Positions 38,096 through 48,100 of a stretch of 64,000 nucleotides of DNA are shown here, one piece after another. The notes under the pieces were generated by a model, which did not search any database, was not told the DNA's origin, and worked only from the letters and a program-made list of their open reading frames with translations. Made by a program: the position numbers and the translations under genes. Each line of letters opens with the position of its first letter. Within the stretch, counting starts at the first letter, position 1. The stretch comes from Chitinophagales bacterium (lineage in GTDB: Bacteria > Bacteroidota > Bacteroidia > Chitinophagales > UBA2359): the NCBI GenBank assembly GCA_041392475.1, contig JAWKLZ010000001.1:496001-560000 (forward strand), read 5' to 3'.

Positions 38096-38314
38096 TTATT
38101 TGATTTTGACGTAGATAACGGGAGGTTCAAAATTGGCATCCTTTCGGAATTCTAATATATGTCCATAATTTTGGAGCATTTTAGAAAGATTGGCATATTT
38201 GACTCCATTTTGACGCAAGAGAATCCCTATTTTGGCTAAATTAGCCCAACCTTTTTCGTCGATTGCAGTTGCGACCGTGTTCTTAATGACGATTTCTATT
38301 TCTAAGTATTCCAT
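38096..38314 (-). CDS. Small LOTUS/OST-HTH-like protein (72 aa)
   Basis: 72 residues. GWANLAKIGILLRQNG, LSKMLQNYG and the closing PVIYVKIK follow the layout of OST-HTH/LOTUS winged helices (GW-x-x-L, L-x-x-L-x, terminal beta strand with V-x-L/K). Such domains bind RNA, often G-rich, and usually sit at the end of NYN nucleases; a free-standing one is unusual. The ATG at 38314 is preceded by GATTGAAGTAAT. It is convergent with the antiporter, three bases between stops. The assignment is tentative; the gene itself is likely real because its composition is protein-like. Confidence 0.55.
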   Translation of the reverse strand: MEYLEIEIVIKNTVATAIDEKGWANLAKIGILLRQNGVKYANLSKMLQNYGHILEFRKDANFEPPVIYVKIK

Positions 38315-38334
38315 ATTACTTCAATCAATATTAA

Positions 38335-38346
38335 AATAACGTTATT
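38335..38346. promoter_or_regulatory. Perfect 12-bp palindrome between divergent genes
   Basis: AATAACGTTATT lies 21 bases before the 38314 start and about 100 before the DUF1232 gene. A nearby GCGTTAA partly repeats the AACG core. It could be an operator; there is no direct support. Confidence 0.25.
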
Positions 38347-38448
38347 GCGTTAAAAAGATATTTGCAAAAGGGCAATTGTGCTTTTTTTTGAGTAAATTGA
38401 ACATTATTTTTCACACTTGCAAGTAAACCCATAAATTATTGTTTAGCC

Positions 38449-38985
38449 ATGGCCTTACCTGACTTGATAAAAAATGGCTTGAAGATTTCCAAAACCGTAT
38501 TGTTTCGCTTGTTATTGGTAAAAGCGGGTAGTTTTTTGTCCAATCCACTTAAATTGGTAGCTACTATTGAGTCGGCTGCCCAAAAATTGATGGAAGCGGA
38601 GAATGACGGCCGCCTTCAAGAAGAAGTTTTGAAACCGATGAAAGATATTTATCGTCTTGTTGTTGCCTCAATAAATGGTGACTACCATGATTTTTCTCGG
38701 AAAAATTTAGCGTTGAGTCTTGCAACCATTCTATACTTTGTCTTACCTTTAGACCTCATCCCAGATGTGCTTCCAATAGTAGGCTTTTTAGACGATATTA
38801 GTTTACTTTTTTGGCTGCTTAACATCATTCAAAAAGAGGTAACACTTTTTTTGGAATGGGAAGAACTAAACAACTTATTCATTGAATTAGATGAGTTGGA
38901 TGATTTGTTTAATTGGGAAAGTGAAGCCCCTTCCGACCCAACTCCTCCTGGCGAAAGTCAAGGACCGAAAGGAAAAGATGTATAA
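38449..38985 (+). CDS. DUF1232 (YkvA-like) membrane protein
   Basis: 178 residues. The diagnostic segment is ALSLATILYFVLPLDLIPD followed by VLPIVGFLDD, the DUF1232 signature with its amphipathic/membrane helix. N-terminal half is helical; the C-terminal tail is acidic then Pro-rich. Function of the family is not established. The ATG at 38449 follows TTTAGCC without a strong ribosome-binding site, as usual in this group. Confidence 0.85.
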   Translation: MALPDLIKNGLKISKTVLFRLLLVKAGSFLSNPLKLVATIESAAQKLMEAENDGRLQEEVLKPMKDIYRLVVASINGDYHDFSRKNLALSLATILYFVLPLDLIPDVLPIVGFLDDISLLFWLLNIIQKEVTLFLEWEELNNLFIELDELDDLFNWESEAPSDPTPPGESQGPKGKDV

Positions 38986-38990
38986 TTTGT

Positions 38991-38998
38991 TAATTTTG
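38991..38998 (+). promoter_or_regulatory. Putative -7 promoter box of ilvA
   Basis: TAATTTTG followed by CA fits TAnnTTTG and lies 39 bases before the ilvA ATG, just after the DUF1232 stop. A -33 TTG is not evident. Confidence 0.4.
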
Positions 38999-39029
38999 CA
39001 TTATTTTCTATTTAACCAACTTACCTCAG

Positions 39030-40313
39030 ATGTCTAGCATCGTGCCGAAAGTAAATATTCATGAAGAAAGAGCTGTTGATGTATTAAATATCATCAAGGC
39101 CAGCCATCGTCTCAATGGGATTGCAGTAGAAACACCGCTACAGCGAAACGAAAATTTATCAGACAAATACAGCGCAAACGTTTTTTTGAAGCGAGAAGAC
39201 TTACAAGTCGTTCGCTCCTATAAAATTCGTGGTGCCTATAACTTGATGTCTAACTTGACCGAAGAGCAGGCAGAGAATGGAGTAGTCTGTGCAAGTGCAG
39301 GCAATCATGCACAAGGTTTTGCCTATTCTTGTCGTTTATTAGGTATTCACGGCAAGGTGTATATGCCTACACCTACACCTTCTCAAAAAATCAAACGAGT
39401 AGTACAACTGGGTAAGGAGATGATTGAGGTTGTATTGGTTGGAGATACTTTTGATGATGCCTCGGCTGAAGCATTGACGTATGCTAAAGAACATAATAAG
39501 GTGGTGATTCCGCCTTTCAATCATCCTCTGGTCATTGAAGGGAACGGGACAGTGGGCTACGAAATTTTGGAACAATTCAATGGGCATATAGACTATCTGT
39601 TTTTGCCGATTGGAGGAGGAGGTATTTCCTCCGGTGTGGGAACTTATATGAAGTCACTTAGTCCGAATACAAAAATTATTGGAGTAGAACCCGAAGGTGC
39701 TCCTGCAATGTGGGAAGCTTTTCGACAAGACAAGGTTGTGACGCTTCAAAATATAGATACGTTCGTAGATGGAGCAGCTGTTAAGCGAGTAGGAGAATTG
39801 AATTTTGGTATCTGCAAAAAAGTATTGGATGCTATTCAATTGGTTCCAGAAGGGAAAATATGTACGTTTATTTTGGATATGTACAACGACGATGCTATTG
39901 TTGTTGAACCCGCAGGTGCGTTAGGCATTGCAGCAATGGATTTTTACAAAGAGGAAATCAAAGGTAAAAATGTGGTGTGTTTGGTTAGTGGGGGAAACAA
40001 TGATATCCAACGAATGCCTGAAATCAGAGAGCGGTCACTTATTTATGAAGGAATAAAACATTATTTTATTATTAACTTTCCACAGCGAGCAGGTGCTTTG
40101 CGTGAGTTTTTGGATAAAGTCTTGGGACCTAATGACAGCATTGCTCATTTTGAATATGCAAAAAAAAATAACCGAGTGAAAGGGCCTGCTTTGGTAGGTA
40201 TTGAGTTGGAGAAAAAAGAGAATTACGAAATGTTCCTTCAAAGAATGAATGAGAACAATATAGAATATACGTTGGTGAATGAAAATCCCAGTTTGTTTAA
40301 TTATTTGATTTAA
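39030..40313 (+). CDS. ilvA: Threonine ammonia-lyase (threonine dehydratase)
   Basis: 427 residues. Fold-type II PLP enzyme: SYKIRGAYN carries the Schiff-base lysine (Lys 65), CASAGNHAQGFA is the substrate loop, and PIGGGGISSGVG binds the PLP phosphate. A single C-terminal ACT-like domain (IINFPQRAGALREFLDKVLG) follows the catalytic part, as in the shorter, 400-residue-class biosynthetic form. It deaminates threonine to 2-oxobutanoate, the first step towards isoleucine, and the ACT-like domain suggests feedback control. A lipoprotein gene follows after 22 bases. Confidence 0.94.
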   Translation: MSSIVPKVNIHEERAVDVLNIIKASHRLNGIAVETPLQRNENLSDKYSANVFLKREDLQVVRSYKIRGAYNLMSNLTEEQAENGVVCASAGNHAQGFAYSCRLLGIHGKVYMPTPTPSQKIKRVVQLGKEMIEVVLVGDTFDDASAEALTYAKEHNKVVIPPFNHPLVIEGNGTVGYEILEQFNGHIDYLFLPIGGGGISSGVGTYMKSLSPNTKIIGVEPEGAPAMWEAFRQDKVVTLQNIDTFVDGAAVKRVGELNFGICKKVLDAIQLVPEGKICTFILDMYNDDAIVVEPAGALGIAAMDFYKEEIKGKNVVCLVSGGNNDIQRMPEIRERSLIYEGIKHYFIINFPQRAGALREFLDKVLGPNDSIAHFEYAKKNNRVKGPALVGIELEKKENYEMFLQRMNENNIEYTLVNENPSLFNYLI

Positions 40314-40335
40314 AATAAAATAATCATATTTCAAC

Positions 40336-41097
40336 ATGAAAAAGTTTTCGATTTTATTGATGGTTTGTATAGTTGCTTTTATGAGTGCTTGCCAATCAGA
40401 GGGAAATGAACAGAAAGAAGAAACCGTAGAGAATAAAACTGAAAAAACAGATGAGGACACGGATTTGTCGGGTAATACGAAGGAAGAGCTCGAAAAATTC
40501 AAAAAAATTGTTCCTACTTCAAAGGAAGTAACGGATATTCAAGAACGTTATGAAAACTATAAAAAGGCTATTTTAGCCAGTAGTGGTAAAGATGCAATTG
40601 AAAATATCGACAAATACTCTATAGACTATTACGGCAAAGTGCTAGATTGGGCTTTGAACAGTTCGAAAAGTGAAGTAGAAAAACTGACTCCTGTAGATCA
40701 ATTCATGGTATTGTCTGTTCGTAAAAGAATTCCTCATGGAGAAGTAAAAAAAATGACAGGTAGAGATTTGTTAATCTATACGGTTGATCATGAATGGACA
40801 AACAAAACGACTGTGCAAATGACCAATCTCGGCGAAATCAGAAAAGAAGGTGAAAATGGAGCAAGAGCTTCTATGGGGGTCAATAAAGCAAATACCAATA
40901 CATTCATCGAGTTTACACGTGAAGACAAGACCGCAGATTGGAAAATTAACTTGGTATCTTTGTCTGAAAATGTCAATGAACAACTCATTCGCATGGCGAG
41001 TGATAGAAAACAAACTGAAAGCAAGTTGATTTTTGATATGATCAAACAATTTACAGAATCAGATGTAAGTGACGATGTATGGAATCCTATCAACTAA
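40336..41097 (+). CDS. Putative lipoprotein, unknown function
   Basis: 253 residues. Lipoprotein signal peptide with lipobox MSAC (Cys 19), then an acidic, Glu/Thr-rich linker and a globular domain with no family recognised. Placed between ilvA and ftsX with 22- and 41-base gaps, so probably co-transcribed. Likely membrane-anchored on the periplasmic side. Confidence 0.75.
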   Translation: MKKFSILLMVCIVAFMSACQSEGNEQKEETVENKTEKTDEDTDLSGNTKEELEKFKKIVPTSKEVTDIQERYENYKKAILASSGKDAIENIDKYSIDYYGKVLDWALNSSKSEVEKLTPVDQFMVLSVRKRIPHGEVKKMTGRDLLIYTVDHEWTNKTTVQMTNLGEIRKEGENGARASMGVNKANTNTFIEFTREDKTADWKINLVSLSENVNEQLIRMASDRKQTESKLIFDMIKQFTESDVSDDVWNPIN

Positions 41098-41138
41098 TGT
41101 AGCTTTTCTAACTTTTTTCAATTAATTTAATCCGTAAA

Positions 41139-42002
41139 GTGCAAAAAAAGGCAAATAACGCTTCAAAACCCTCCTATTTATACGCTATAGTTAGCGTATC
41201 ACTTGTATTGTTCATGTTGGGATTATTGGGTGTTTTTTTAACCTATGCTCAAGCACTTTCTACGCACTTCAAAGAAAACATTGAAGTAACAGTCATACTC
41301 ACCGACCAAGCCAAAGAGCGAGAATTGTTATTATTCGACGAATACTTACAAAAAAAACCTTTCATTAAAAAATCTAAGTATGTATCCAAAGCAGATGCAG
41401 CTCAAGATTTTGTAGAGAACTACGAAGAAGATTTTGTGGAGGTGTTGGGTTATAATCCGCTATTTTCGGCATATTATCTGTACCTACAATCATCCTTTGC
41501 CAATACAGATAGCCTTCACATCATAAAGGCAGACCTAATGGAACAGCCTATTGTTCGGGAAGTTTTTTATCAAGAAGCATTGGTGGATTTGGTAAATACC
41601 AATATACAAAAGATAAGCATTATTTTTGGGCTTTTAAGTATCGTATTTATGTTCATCGCCTTTATGCTTATAGATAATACCATCAAACTAAATATGTACT
41701 CCAATCGATTTCTTGTGAAAAGTATGCAATTGGTTGGAGCAACCAGAATGTTTATCGCCCATCCATTTCTTATAAAAAGCCTTTACAATGGCGTTTTGAG
41801 TGGATTGATAGCTTCTTTTTTATTGTTGCTAACTTTGGTTCTAACTCAGAGAAGTATTGCAGAGTTAAGATTGCTTGCCAATCCTATTTACTTTGTTTTT
41901 ATTTGCATTGGAATAATAATTATAGGTGTTATGCTTTCTTGGTGGAGTACACGCACAGCTGTGTACAAGTATCTTCAAATGAAATTTGATGACCTCTATT
42001 AA
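41139..42002 (+). CDS. ftsX: Cell division protein FtsX-like permease
   Basis: 287 residues starting at GTG (41139); no in-frame ATG gives a better N-terminus. One N-terminal membrane helix (YAIVSVSLVLFMLGLLGVFL), a periplasmic domain (NIEVTVILTDQAKERELLL ... SKADAAQDF), then three more helices with the FtsX core NRFLVKSMQLVGATRMFIAHPFL (in two stretches). FtsX works with FtsE to activate peptidoglycan hydrolases at the septum. ftsE is not adjacent. An AT-rich inverted stretch at 42031-42050 follows. Confidence 0.88.
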   Translation: MQKKANNASKPSYLYAIVSVSLVLFMLGLLGVFLTYAQALSTHFKENIEVTVILTDQAKERELLLFDEYLQKKPFIKKSKYVSKADAAQDFVENYEEDFVEVLGYNPLFSAYYLYLQSSFANTDSLHIIKADLMEQPIVREVFYQEALVDLVNTNIQKISIIFGLLSIVFMFIAFMLIDNTIKLNMYSNRFLVKSMQLVGATRMFIAHPFLIKSLYNGVLSGLIASFLLLLTLVLTQRSIAELRLLANPIYFVFICIGIIIIGVMLSWWSTRTAVYKYLQMKFDDLY

Positions 42003-42080
42003 ATTTTTCTAAACAATTCAGGCATATTTATTTTTTTTTTCAGAAAAAAAAGCTTATTTTTAGTTCACTATAACCCTAAT

Positions 42081-42629
42081 ATGCAAAACAGACAACAGTT
42101 CACCCAAGAACAAATACTAAAACTCCTTCGTCAAAAAGACAAACGAGCAGTTAGTGTATTGTATCAACAATATGCAAAAACACTCTATGGAGTAATTTTC
42201 AAGATACTTGATCATAAGGAACTTGCAAATGATGTTTTACAGGAAACTTTCTGCAAAATATGGCAAAGGTTTTCTCAATACGATGATTCAAAAGGACGCT
42301 TGTTCACTTGGATGTTGAATATTGCTCGAAATTCTGCCATTGATAAAACCCGCTCCAAAGAGTACAAAAAATTAACTCAATACCAAGATCAACAATTAAC
42401 AATTGAAAATAACTTTCTTGGATTAAAGTACTCCAATAATACCGACTTAATAGGTATCAAAGATTTAATTAATAATTTAGAACCTAAATATAAAAACCTT
42501 ATTGACTTGATTTATTTTCAAGGATATACCCAGCAAGAGGCGGCTCAAGAATTAAGCCTACCTATGGGAACTGTAAAAACCAGATTGCGAACAGCTATTT
42601 TATTACTTAGGAAAATTGTAGTCATTTAG
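42081..42629 (+). CDS. ECF-type RNA polymerase sigma factor
   Basis: 182 residues. Region 2 is seen in LYQQYAKTLYGVIFKIL and DVLQETFCKIWQRFSQYD, then GRLFTWMLNIARNSAIDKTR; region 4 is in YFQGYTQQEAAQELSLPMGT. It should direct core polymerase to a small regulon. The anti-sigma gene begins at the base after its stop codon, so the two are translationally coupled. Confidence 0.93.
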   Translation: MQNRQQFTQEQILKLLRQKDKRAVSVLYQQYAKTLYGVIFKILDHKELANDVLQETFCKIWQRFSQYDDSKGRLFTWMLNIARNSAIDKTRSKEYKKLTQYQDQQLTIENNFLGLKYSNNTDLIGIKDLINNLEPKYKNLIDLIYFQGYTQQEAAQELSLPMGTVKTRLRTAILLLRKIVVI

Positions 42630-43772
42630 GTGAAAACACAAGAATATTTATCATCAGGGTTATTAGAACTTTACATTGCTGGGGTACTTAATGAATCAGA
42701 ATCTGCTGAAATCACCCAACAAATCGCTACTAATCCTCTACTCGCTAAAGAAGTAGAACAAATTGAGCGTATATACTGTAAAATAGGTTTGGAATATGCA
42801 CCTTACCTAAATGACAATACACTCGATGATATACTTCATCAAATTGAGAGCATAGACAATCAAACCCAAAGTTTGTCAATTACCAATAACCGAGATATCG
42901 CATCTTCTGGTATATTGGAACTGTATGTAGCAGGAGCACTGTCAGAAGAGGAATCTATAGAAATTACACATCTTATTGCTAAAGACAAATATCTACAGGT
43001 TGAAGTTGAGAAAGTTGAGAAGGCATATATTCAGTTATCTATTTCAGAAGCACCTACCTTAGACGAGTTCAGCTTATTTAATATGCTGAATAATATAGAT
43101 AAAATTCAAGATGATTTAGTAGAAGGTTCTCATCAAATGTCTGTTTCTTCTAATCATATTCGACAAAAACAACATAATAATAGGAAAAGTGATATTTCCG
43201 AAAAATATCATACCCATAATCTTGCCAAGAGAAATTGGCAATACCTTGCCGCTGCGGCTTTAATATTAATGATTAGTGCAGGGGCTAGTTTCTTTATGAT
43301 GAATGAATTTCGTAAAACCAGTGAACAAATAGCAGTATTGGATATAGGCAATACAAAAGCTATAGATGGACTGGAGGCAGGATACAGTGATGATCGCAAT
43401 AGCTTCATGGCTAATTCTGTTTCTTCAATAGAAGTTCTTTTAGTGTCAACAAAAAAGGATATGCCTAATATGGAGGCAATCATTTATTGGAACAATCATG
43501 AAGGCGATACTTATATTGAAGCGAGTAAATTACCTGTTCCACCCAATAACAAACAATGGCAAGTATGGGCTGAAATTTCCAATGTTGCTAGTCCTTATAA
43601 TTTAGGTTTGCTACCTAAAATGGAAAAAAACAAAGATAATTTTTTCAAACTTCAAAAACTTCAAAAACAAGCTATATCTTTCTTCATTACCTTAGAGCCT
43701 GTTGGAGGAAGTTTGTTGCCTTCTCCCACTCAAATATATCTAAAAACTAAAGAGGAGAATAGAAATATTTGA
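42630..43772 (+). CDS. Anti-sigma factor (RskA-like) with duplicated N-terminal domain
   Basis: 380 residues, GTG start directly after the sigma gene TAG. Two similar cytoplasmic blocks occur in tandem: SSGLLELYIAGVLNESESAE (about 8-27) and SSGILELYVAGALSEEESIE (about 91-110), each with its following helices. A single membrane helix (AAAALILMISAGASFFMM, about 210-227) leads to a periplasmic RskA-type domain (PPNNKQWQVWAEISN). It is expected to hold the ECF factor at the membrane until a signal triggers release. No zinc-binding HxxxCxxC motif is present. Its stop is 4 bases from the convergent tolC-like stop. Confidence 0.85.
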   Translation: MKTQEYLSSGLLELYIAGVLNESESAEITQQIATNPLLAKEVEQIERIYCKIGLEYAPYLNDNTLDDILHQIESIDNQTQSLSITNNRDIASSGILELYVAGALSEEESIEITHLIAKDKYLQVEVEKVEKAYIQLSISEAPTLDEFSLFNMLNNIDKIQDDLVEGSHQMSVSSNHIRQKQHNNRKSDISEKYHTHNLAKRNWQYLAAAALILMISAGASFFMMNEFRKTSEQIAVLDIGNTKAIDGLEAGYSDDRNSFMANSVSSIEVLLVSTKKDMPNMEAIIYWNNHEGDTYIEASKLPVPPNNKQWQVWAEISNVASPYNLGLLPKMEKNKDNFFKLQKLQKQAISFFITLEPVGGSLLPSPTQIYLKTKEENRNI

Positions 43773-43776
43773 AAAA

Positions 43777-45093
43777 CTAAAATTTCACTTCCAACAAACC
43801 TCCTGCTAACTGAATCATCTCCAATTCAATAACCTTTGCATTGTATTTAGCACGGCTAAAACTTGTTGCAGCATTTAGTAAATTCAACTGTGCCTGTCTA
43901 AACTCAACCGAAGAAACCTGTCCTGTTTTGAAGCGTTCCTGTGTATAATCAAAATTCACTTGATTTGTTACCAAATTTGATTGCTCTACCTGCAATATGT
44001 ACAAAGCATTTTGATAACTTTCCCAAGCATTTGTGATGTTAATTTGCAGTTGTTGAAGCAGTTGTTCCTTTTGAATTTGTTGGTTGCTGATATTGATGAG
44101 CGTATTTTGTTCTCTGATTTTTCTAGCCCCGCCATCAAAAATATTCCACGAAACACTCACACCTGCTGTCAAGCCTCTACTAGTTGAAGAAGTGATAAAC
44201 GCTTCAGGTGCATTGTCTTGAAAGCTGTAATTGTAAGCAGCACTTGCGCCTACTATCGGTTTTCTTTGGGCATCAATAATTTGCAAGTCGTAGTTGGAGA
44301 TATAGATGTTTTTATTCGCCAACAGGACATCCACATTGTTTTTTTGAGCATCTGCAATCAATTGAACTAAAGACAAGTTCTCTTGATATACAACGGTTGT
44401 ATCTACTTCAAAATCGCCAATTTCTGTACTCGACATTATCACTTGCAAACTCCGTTTGGCATTGGCTAGTTGTTGTTGTGTATTTAGATAATTGATGCTA
44501 TCCCTCTGTATATCGACCTCTGCATTCAGCACGTTGAGGCGAATCCCTTGACCATATTCGTATTGATATTGGGTTCTCTGCAAACGACTTTTGGATACTT
44601 CAAGTGTTTGAGCTAGTAAATTAAGACTTTCGGTCAAACGAGCAATTTCGTAGTAGCCACTTAGCAATTGCAGTAAATTGAGTTCAATGGTTTGTCGCAA
44701 TTGCAGTTCAGAAAGGTTCAGAACTTCTCGCAATTGCTCCAAATTGTAGGTGCGTGTTTGGTCATAAAGCGTATAGTTTGCAGTCACCGAACCATTTGCA
44801 CTCCAAGTAAATGCATTTTTCACATTGTTTTCAGCTCCAGTTCCGAATTTTTGAGTCGAACCTCCCAAGTTAGCATTAGAACCGGCATTGGCGTTCAGAG
44901 TTGGAAGGAAACGATTGTTTTCTTTGCTCGTATTATTTTCTGCAATTTCAATATTGTTTTTTGCTACCTTGATTCCATAGTTGTTTTGAAGTGTAGTTTG
45001 AACAGCTTGAGTCTGGGTCAGAATAGTTTGAGATTGCAGAAAAGCAAAGGGGAATAGTAATAAAATGAGGGTTTTATAGATAAATTGTTTCAT
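43777..45093 (-). CDS. TolC family outer membrane efflux protein
   Basis: 438 residues. A signal peptide (LILLLFPFAFLQSQ) precedes two repeated long-helix/beta-strand halves typical of TolC channels, with the second half marked by SWNIFDGGARKIREQNTLIN and FKTGQVSSVEFRQAQLNLLNA. Last gene of the efflux operon, supplying the outer membrane duct for the RND pump; it follows the pump gene with a 61-base gap. Confidence 0.92.
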   Translation of the reverse strand: MKQFIYKTLILLLFPFAFLQSQTILTQTQAVQTTLQNNYGIKVAKNNIEIAENNTSKENNRFLPTLNANAGSNANLGGSTQKFGTGAENNVKNAFTWSANGSVTANYTLYDQTRTYNLEQLREVLNLSELQLRQTIELNLLQLLSGYYEIARLTESLNLLAQTLEVSKSRLQRTQYQYEYGQGIRLNVLNAEVDIQRDSINYLNTQQQLANAKRSLQVIMSSTEIGDFEVDTTVVYQENLSLVQLIADAQKNNVDVLLANKNIYISNYDLQIIDAQRKPIVGASAAYNYSFQDNAPEAFITSSTSRGLTAGVSVSWNIFDGGARKIREQNTLINISNQQIQKEQLLQQLQINITNAWESYQNALYILQVEQSNLVTNQVNFDYTQERFKTGQVSSVEFRQAQLNLLNAATSFSRAKYNAKVIELEMIQLAGGLLEVKF

Positions 45094-45154
45094 TGTTAAA
45101 TTACTGAATTGTTAAATGTGATGGTTTGATGGAAAATTGTGTGATAACTGAGTA

Positions 45155-48100
45155 TTATCTCATTTCCAACTCATGTTCTTCTGATTTTTGTTCAATAACG
45201 GCTGCTTCAACATCCTCTCTTGTAGGTCGGTTACCTGTTGTAACCCAAGTTCCACCAACTTTCAAGGTATTATTGACAGAAAGCAACAAAGGCAACATGA
45301 ATAGAGTTAGGAAAGTAGCCACAAAAATACCATAGGCAATAGAAATGGCCATTGGAATCAAAAATTGTGCTTGACGACTTGTTTCAAAGATAAGCGGAGC
45401 TAATCCTGCTATTGTGGTAATAGAAGTTAGTAAAATAGCTCTAAATCGAGATCTGCCTGCTTCATAGAGTGCTTCACCAAAAGGCATACCCTCCTTCAAA
45501 AAGCCATTGAATTTGCCAATCAGAACCAAACCATCATTGACCACAATCCCAATCAAAGCAATGATACCTAACATTGAAAGCATATTAATCGGAAAACCAT
45601 GAATATAGTGTCCCCATGCAACACCAATCAAACTAAAAGGAATCATCGTAAACAGCAGCAAAGGTTGACTATAAGAACGGAATGAAAAAGCAATAATGGC
45701 ATAAATAAGAAACAAAATACCTGGTAGTACCGATCTCATAGAATTGGTCGTTTTCATCGCATCACGGTTTTGTCCTTCATACAATGCCGTTATATTGGGA
45801 TGTTGAGACAAGATAGAGGGCATAATATTTACTTTTACAGAATCCAACATCTCAGTAGCACTGTCTTTGAAGTTCTTCAAATTGGCTTCTACTAGAATTT
45901 CACGTTTACCATTGAGGTGATTGATAGATACTTCACCTCGTTCGATTTGATAATCTGCAATTTCCGAAAGTGGCACACGGTTTTGTGAAGGTGTGACAAT
46001 CCACATATTATCCAGATTTTTGATAGAATTTCGTTCTTGTTTGTCATAGCGAACCCATACCCGAATCTCATCTCGACCTCTCTGAAATCTTTGGACAGAA
46101 CGTCCGAAAAAGCCACTTCTTACTTGCGTCATCACCTCGTTGAGCGACAAACCCAACAAATAAGCATTGTCTTTCAGCGTCAATCGAATTTCTTTGATTC
46201 CCATAGGGTCATTGTCCGAAATATCTTTTAGTTGAGGCATCTCAGTCATCTTAGTTTTCAAAACTTCTTTTGCTTGTTTCAATTCCTTGATGTCATTGCT
46301 GACCAAAGAAACCGACACTGGTTTGCCCCGAAAGTTGCTACCCGAATTGTATTCCAAATTTTCAACACCATAAATTGGGCCCGCTTCCCTTTCTATTGCA
46401 CTAGAAATTTCGTCCGACGAAAAATCGCGCGATTCACCAGGTAACAAATTGACGGAAAGAGTGGCATTTGAAGTGCCAGGGCCAATGCGTCGGATGGTGT
46501 TTTCGATAACCGATAAGTTACCTGTTTGACGAGCCGTAAAATCTTCGTTGACCTTCCATGCCGCCACTTCAATAATAGAAATCAAAGAATCTGTGATGTG
46601 CTCACTCGTACCTTGCGGCATTTGCAGCGTGATAGTTGCCTGATCACTCGCCACAGACGGGAAAAAAGTAAATTTGATAATCCCTCCATTCATTGCACCT
46701 AAAGTAATGATAAATAGTGCAATTGGGATGGCAAAACCCAATAATTGATTTTTAAGAAAAAACACAAGTACGGGCGTATAAATATTATTCCGAAGCCAAA
46801 GCATGAATCTATCAGCATAGACGTTCAATAAAAAAGGTTTTGTTTCTCTCTGCAATGCACGAGAATGGGCAATGTGGGCAGGCAAAATAATCAAGGCTTC
46901 AATGAGTGAAATACCCAAGGTCAATAACACTACAGTGGCTACTTGACTGAAAAAATGTCCAATTCTTCCTTGCACATAAAAGAAGGTAGAAAAAGCGATG
47001 ATGGTAGTGAGTACTGCCGAAATAATGGGAACAATCACTTCCATCGTTCCGTCAATCGCCGCTTGAATGGGGGTTTTCCCCAGTTCATAGTGGTAGAAAA
47101 TATTCTCTCCAATCACAATTCCATCATCTACCAATATCCCAATCACGATAATCATTCCGAAAAGCGAAACCACATTGATGGTAATCAGACTTGGAGCAAA
47201 AATGAACATTCCCAAAAAAGAGACAGGTAAACCTGCGGCCACCCAAAAAGCAAGCGTAGGTTTCAAAAACAAAGACAACAAAATCAACACCAATAAAATA
47301 CCAATGCCTCCATTCTCCATCAATAGTTGTGTTCGTTGAGCAATGGTTATAGAAGCATCACGATTCACATTTAGCTGAATATTATTATTCTCTTGATTGA
47401 ATTTTTCTATGTATTCATTCACTTTGGCTGCTGCAAAAACAAGATCTTCATTGTTTGTGGTAGAAATGCGTACTTGAATAGCTGTATTTCCATTGTGGTA
47501 CAAACGATCGGGGCTTTCTGACCATTTATCACGAGTTGAAGCGATGTCCTTCAAAAGGATTTTTCTACCTGAAGGGTCAGAACGAACCACAATATAGTCC
47601 AGTTCATCACCATAATAAGAGCGGTGATTGGCTCGAATCAAATATTCCTCAGTGTCGGTTTTGATATTTCCACCTGTTGTCAAAATATTGGCATTTGATA
47701 CTGCTCTCGCCACTTCTTCAAAAGTTAAATCGTATGCACGCAAATCATTCTCTCTCACCGCAATTTCAATTTCCTCTTGCGGAAAACCTGTTACTTCTAC
47801 CTGCGAAATACCTTCCGTAGCTCTGAGATCTGCTTCAATGGTTCGAGTTATTTGCTTCAATGTTTTGAGTGGAACATTTTCTCCACTAACTGTAAAACTA
47901 ATAGCTTCGTCCATAGATTCCCGCTTAGCTACTACAATAGGCTCCATGCCTGTTGGAAAATTGGGTACTCTATCTACTGCATTTTTTACATCTGCCAACA
48001 CAATGTCAATGTCCGCATCCTCAAAGGTTTCGACAGTAATGGTAGCACTGTTCTCAGATGATTTGGATGTCACCCTATCAATTCCCACCAAACCACGCAA

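Noticed and set aside
42031..42050. T-run/A-run inverted stretch after ftsX as a terminator
   Set aside because: It has essentially no G/C in the stem, so a stable terminator hairpin is doubtful.
43773..43776. A terminator between the anti-sigma and tolC-like genes
   Set aside because: The convergent stops are four bases apart and no hairpin is seen; transcripts probably overlap.
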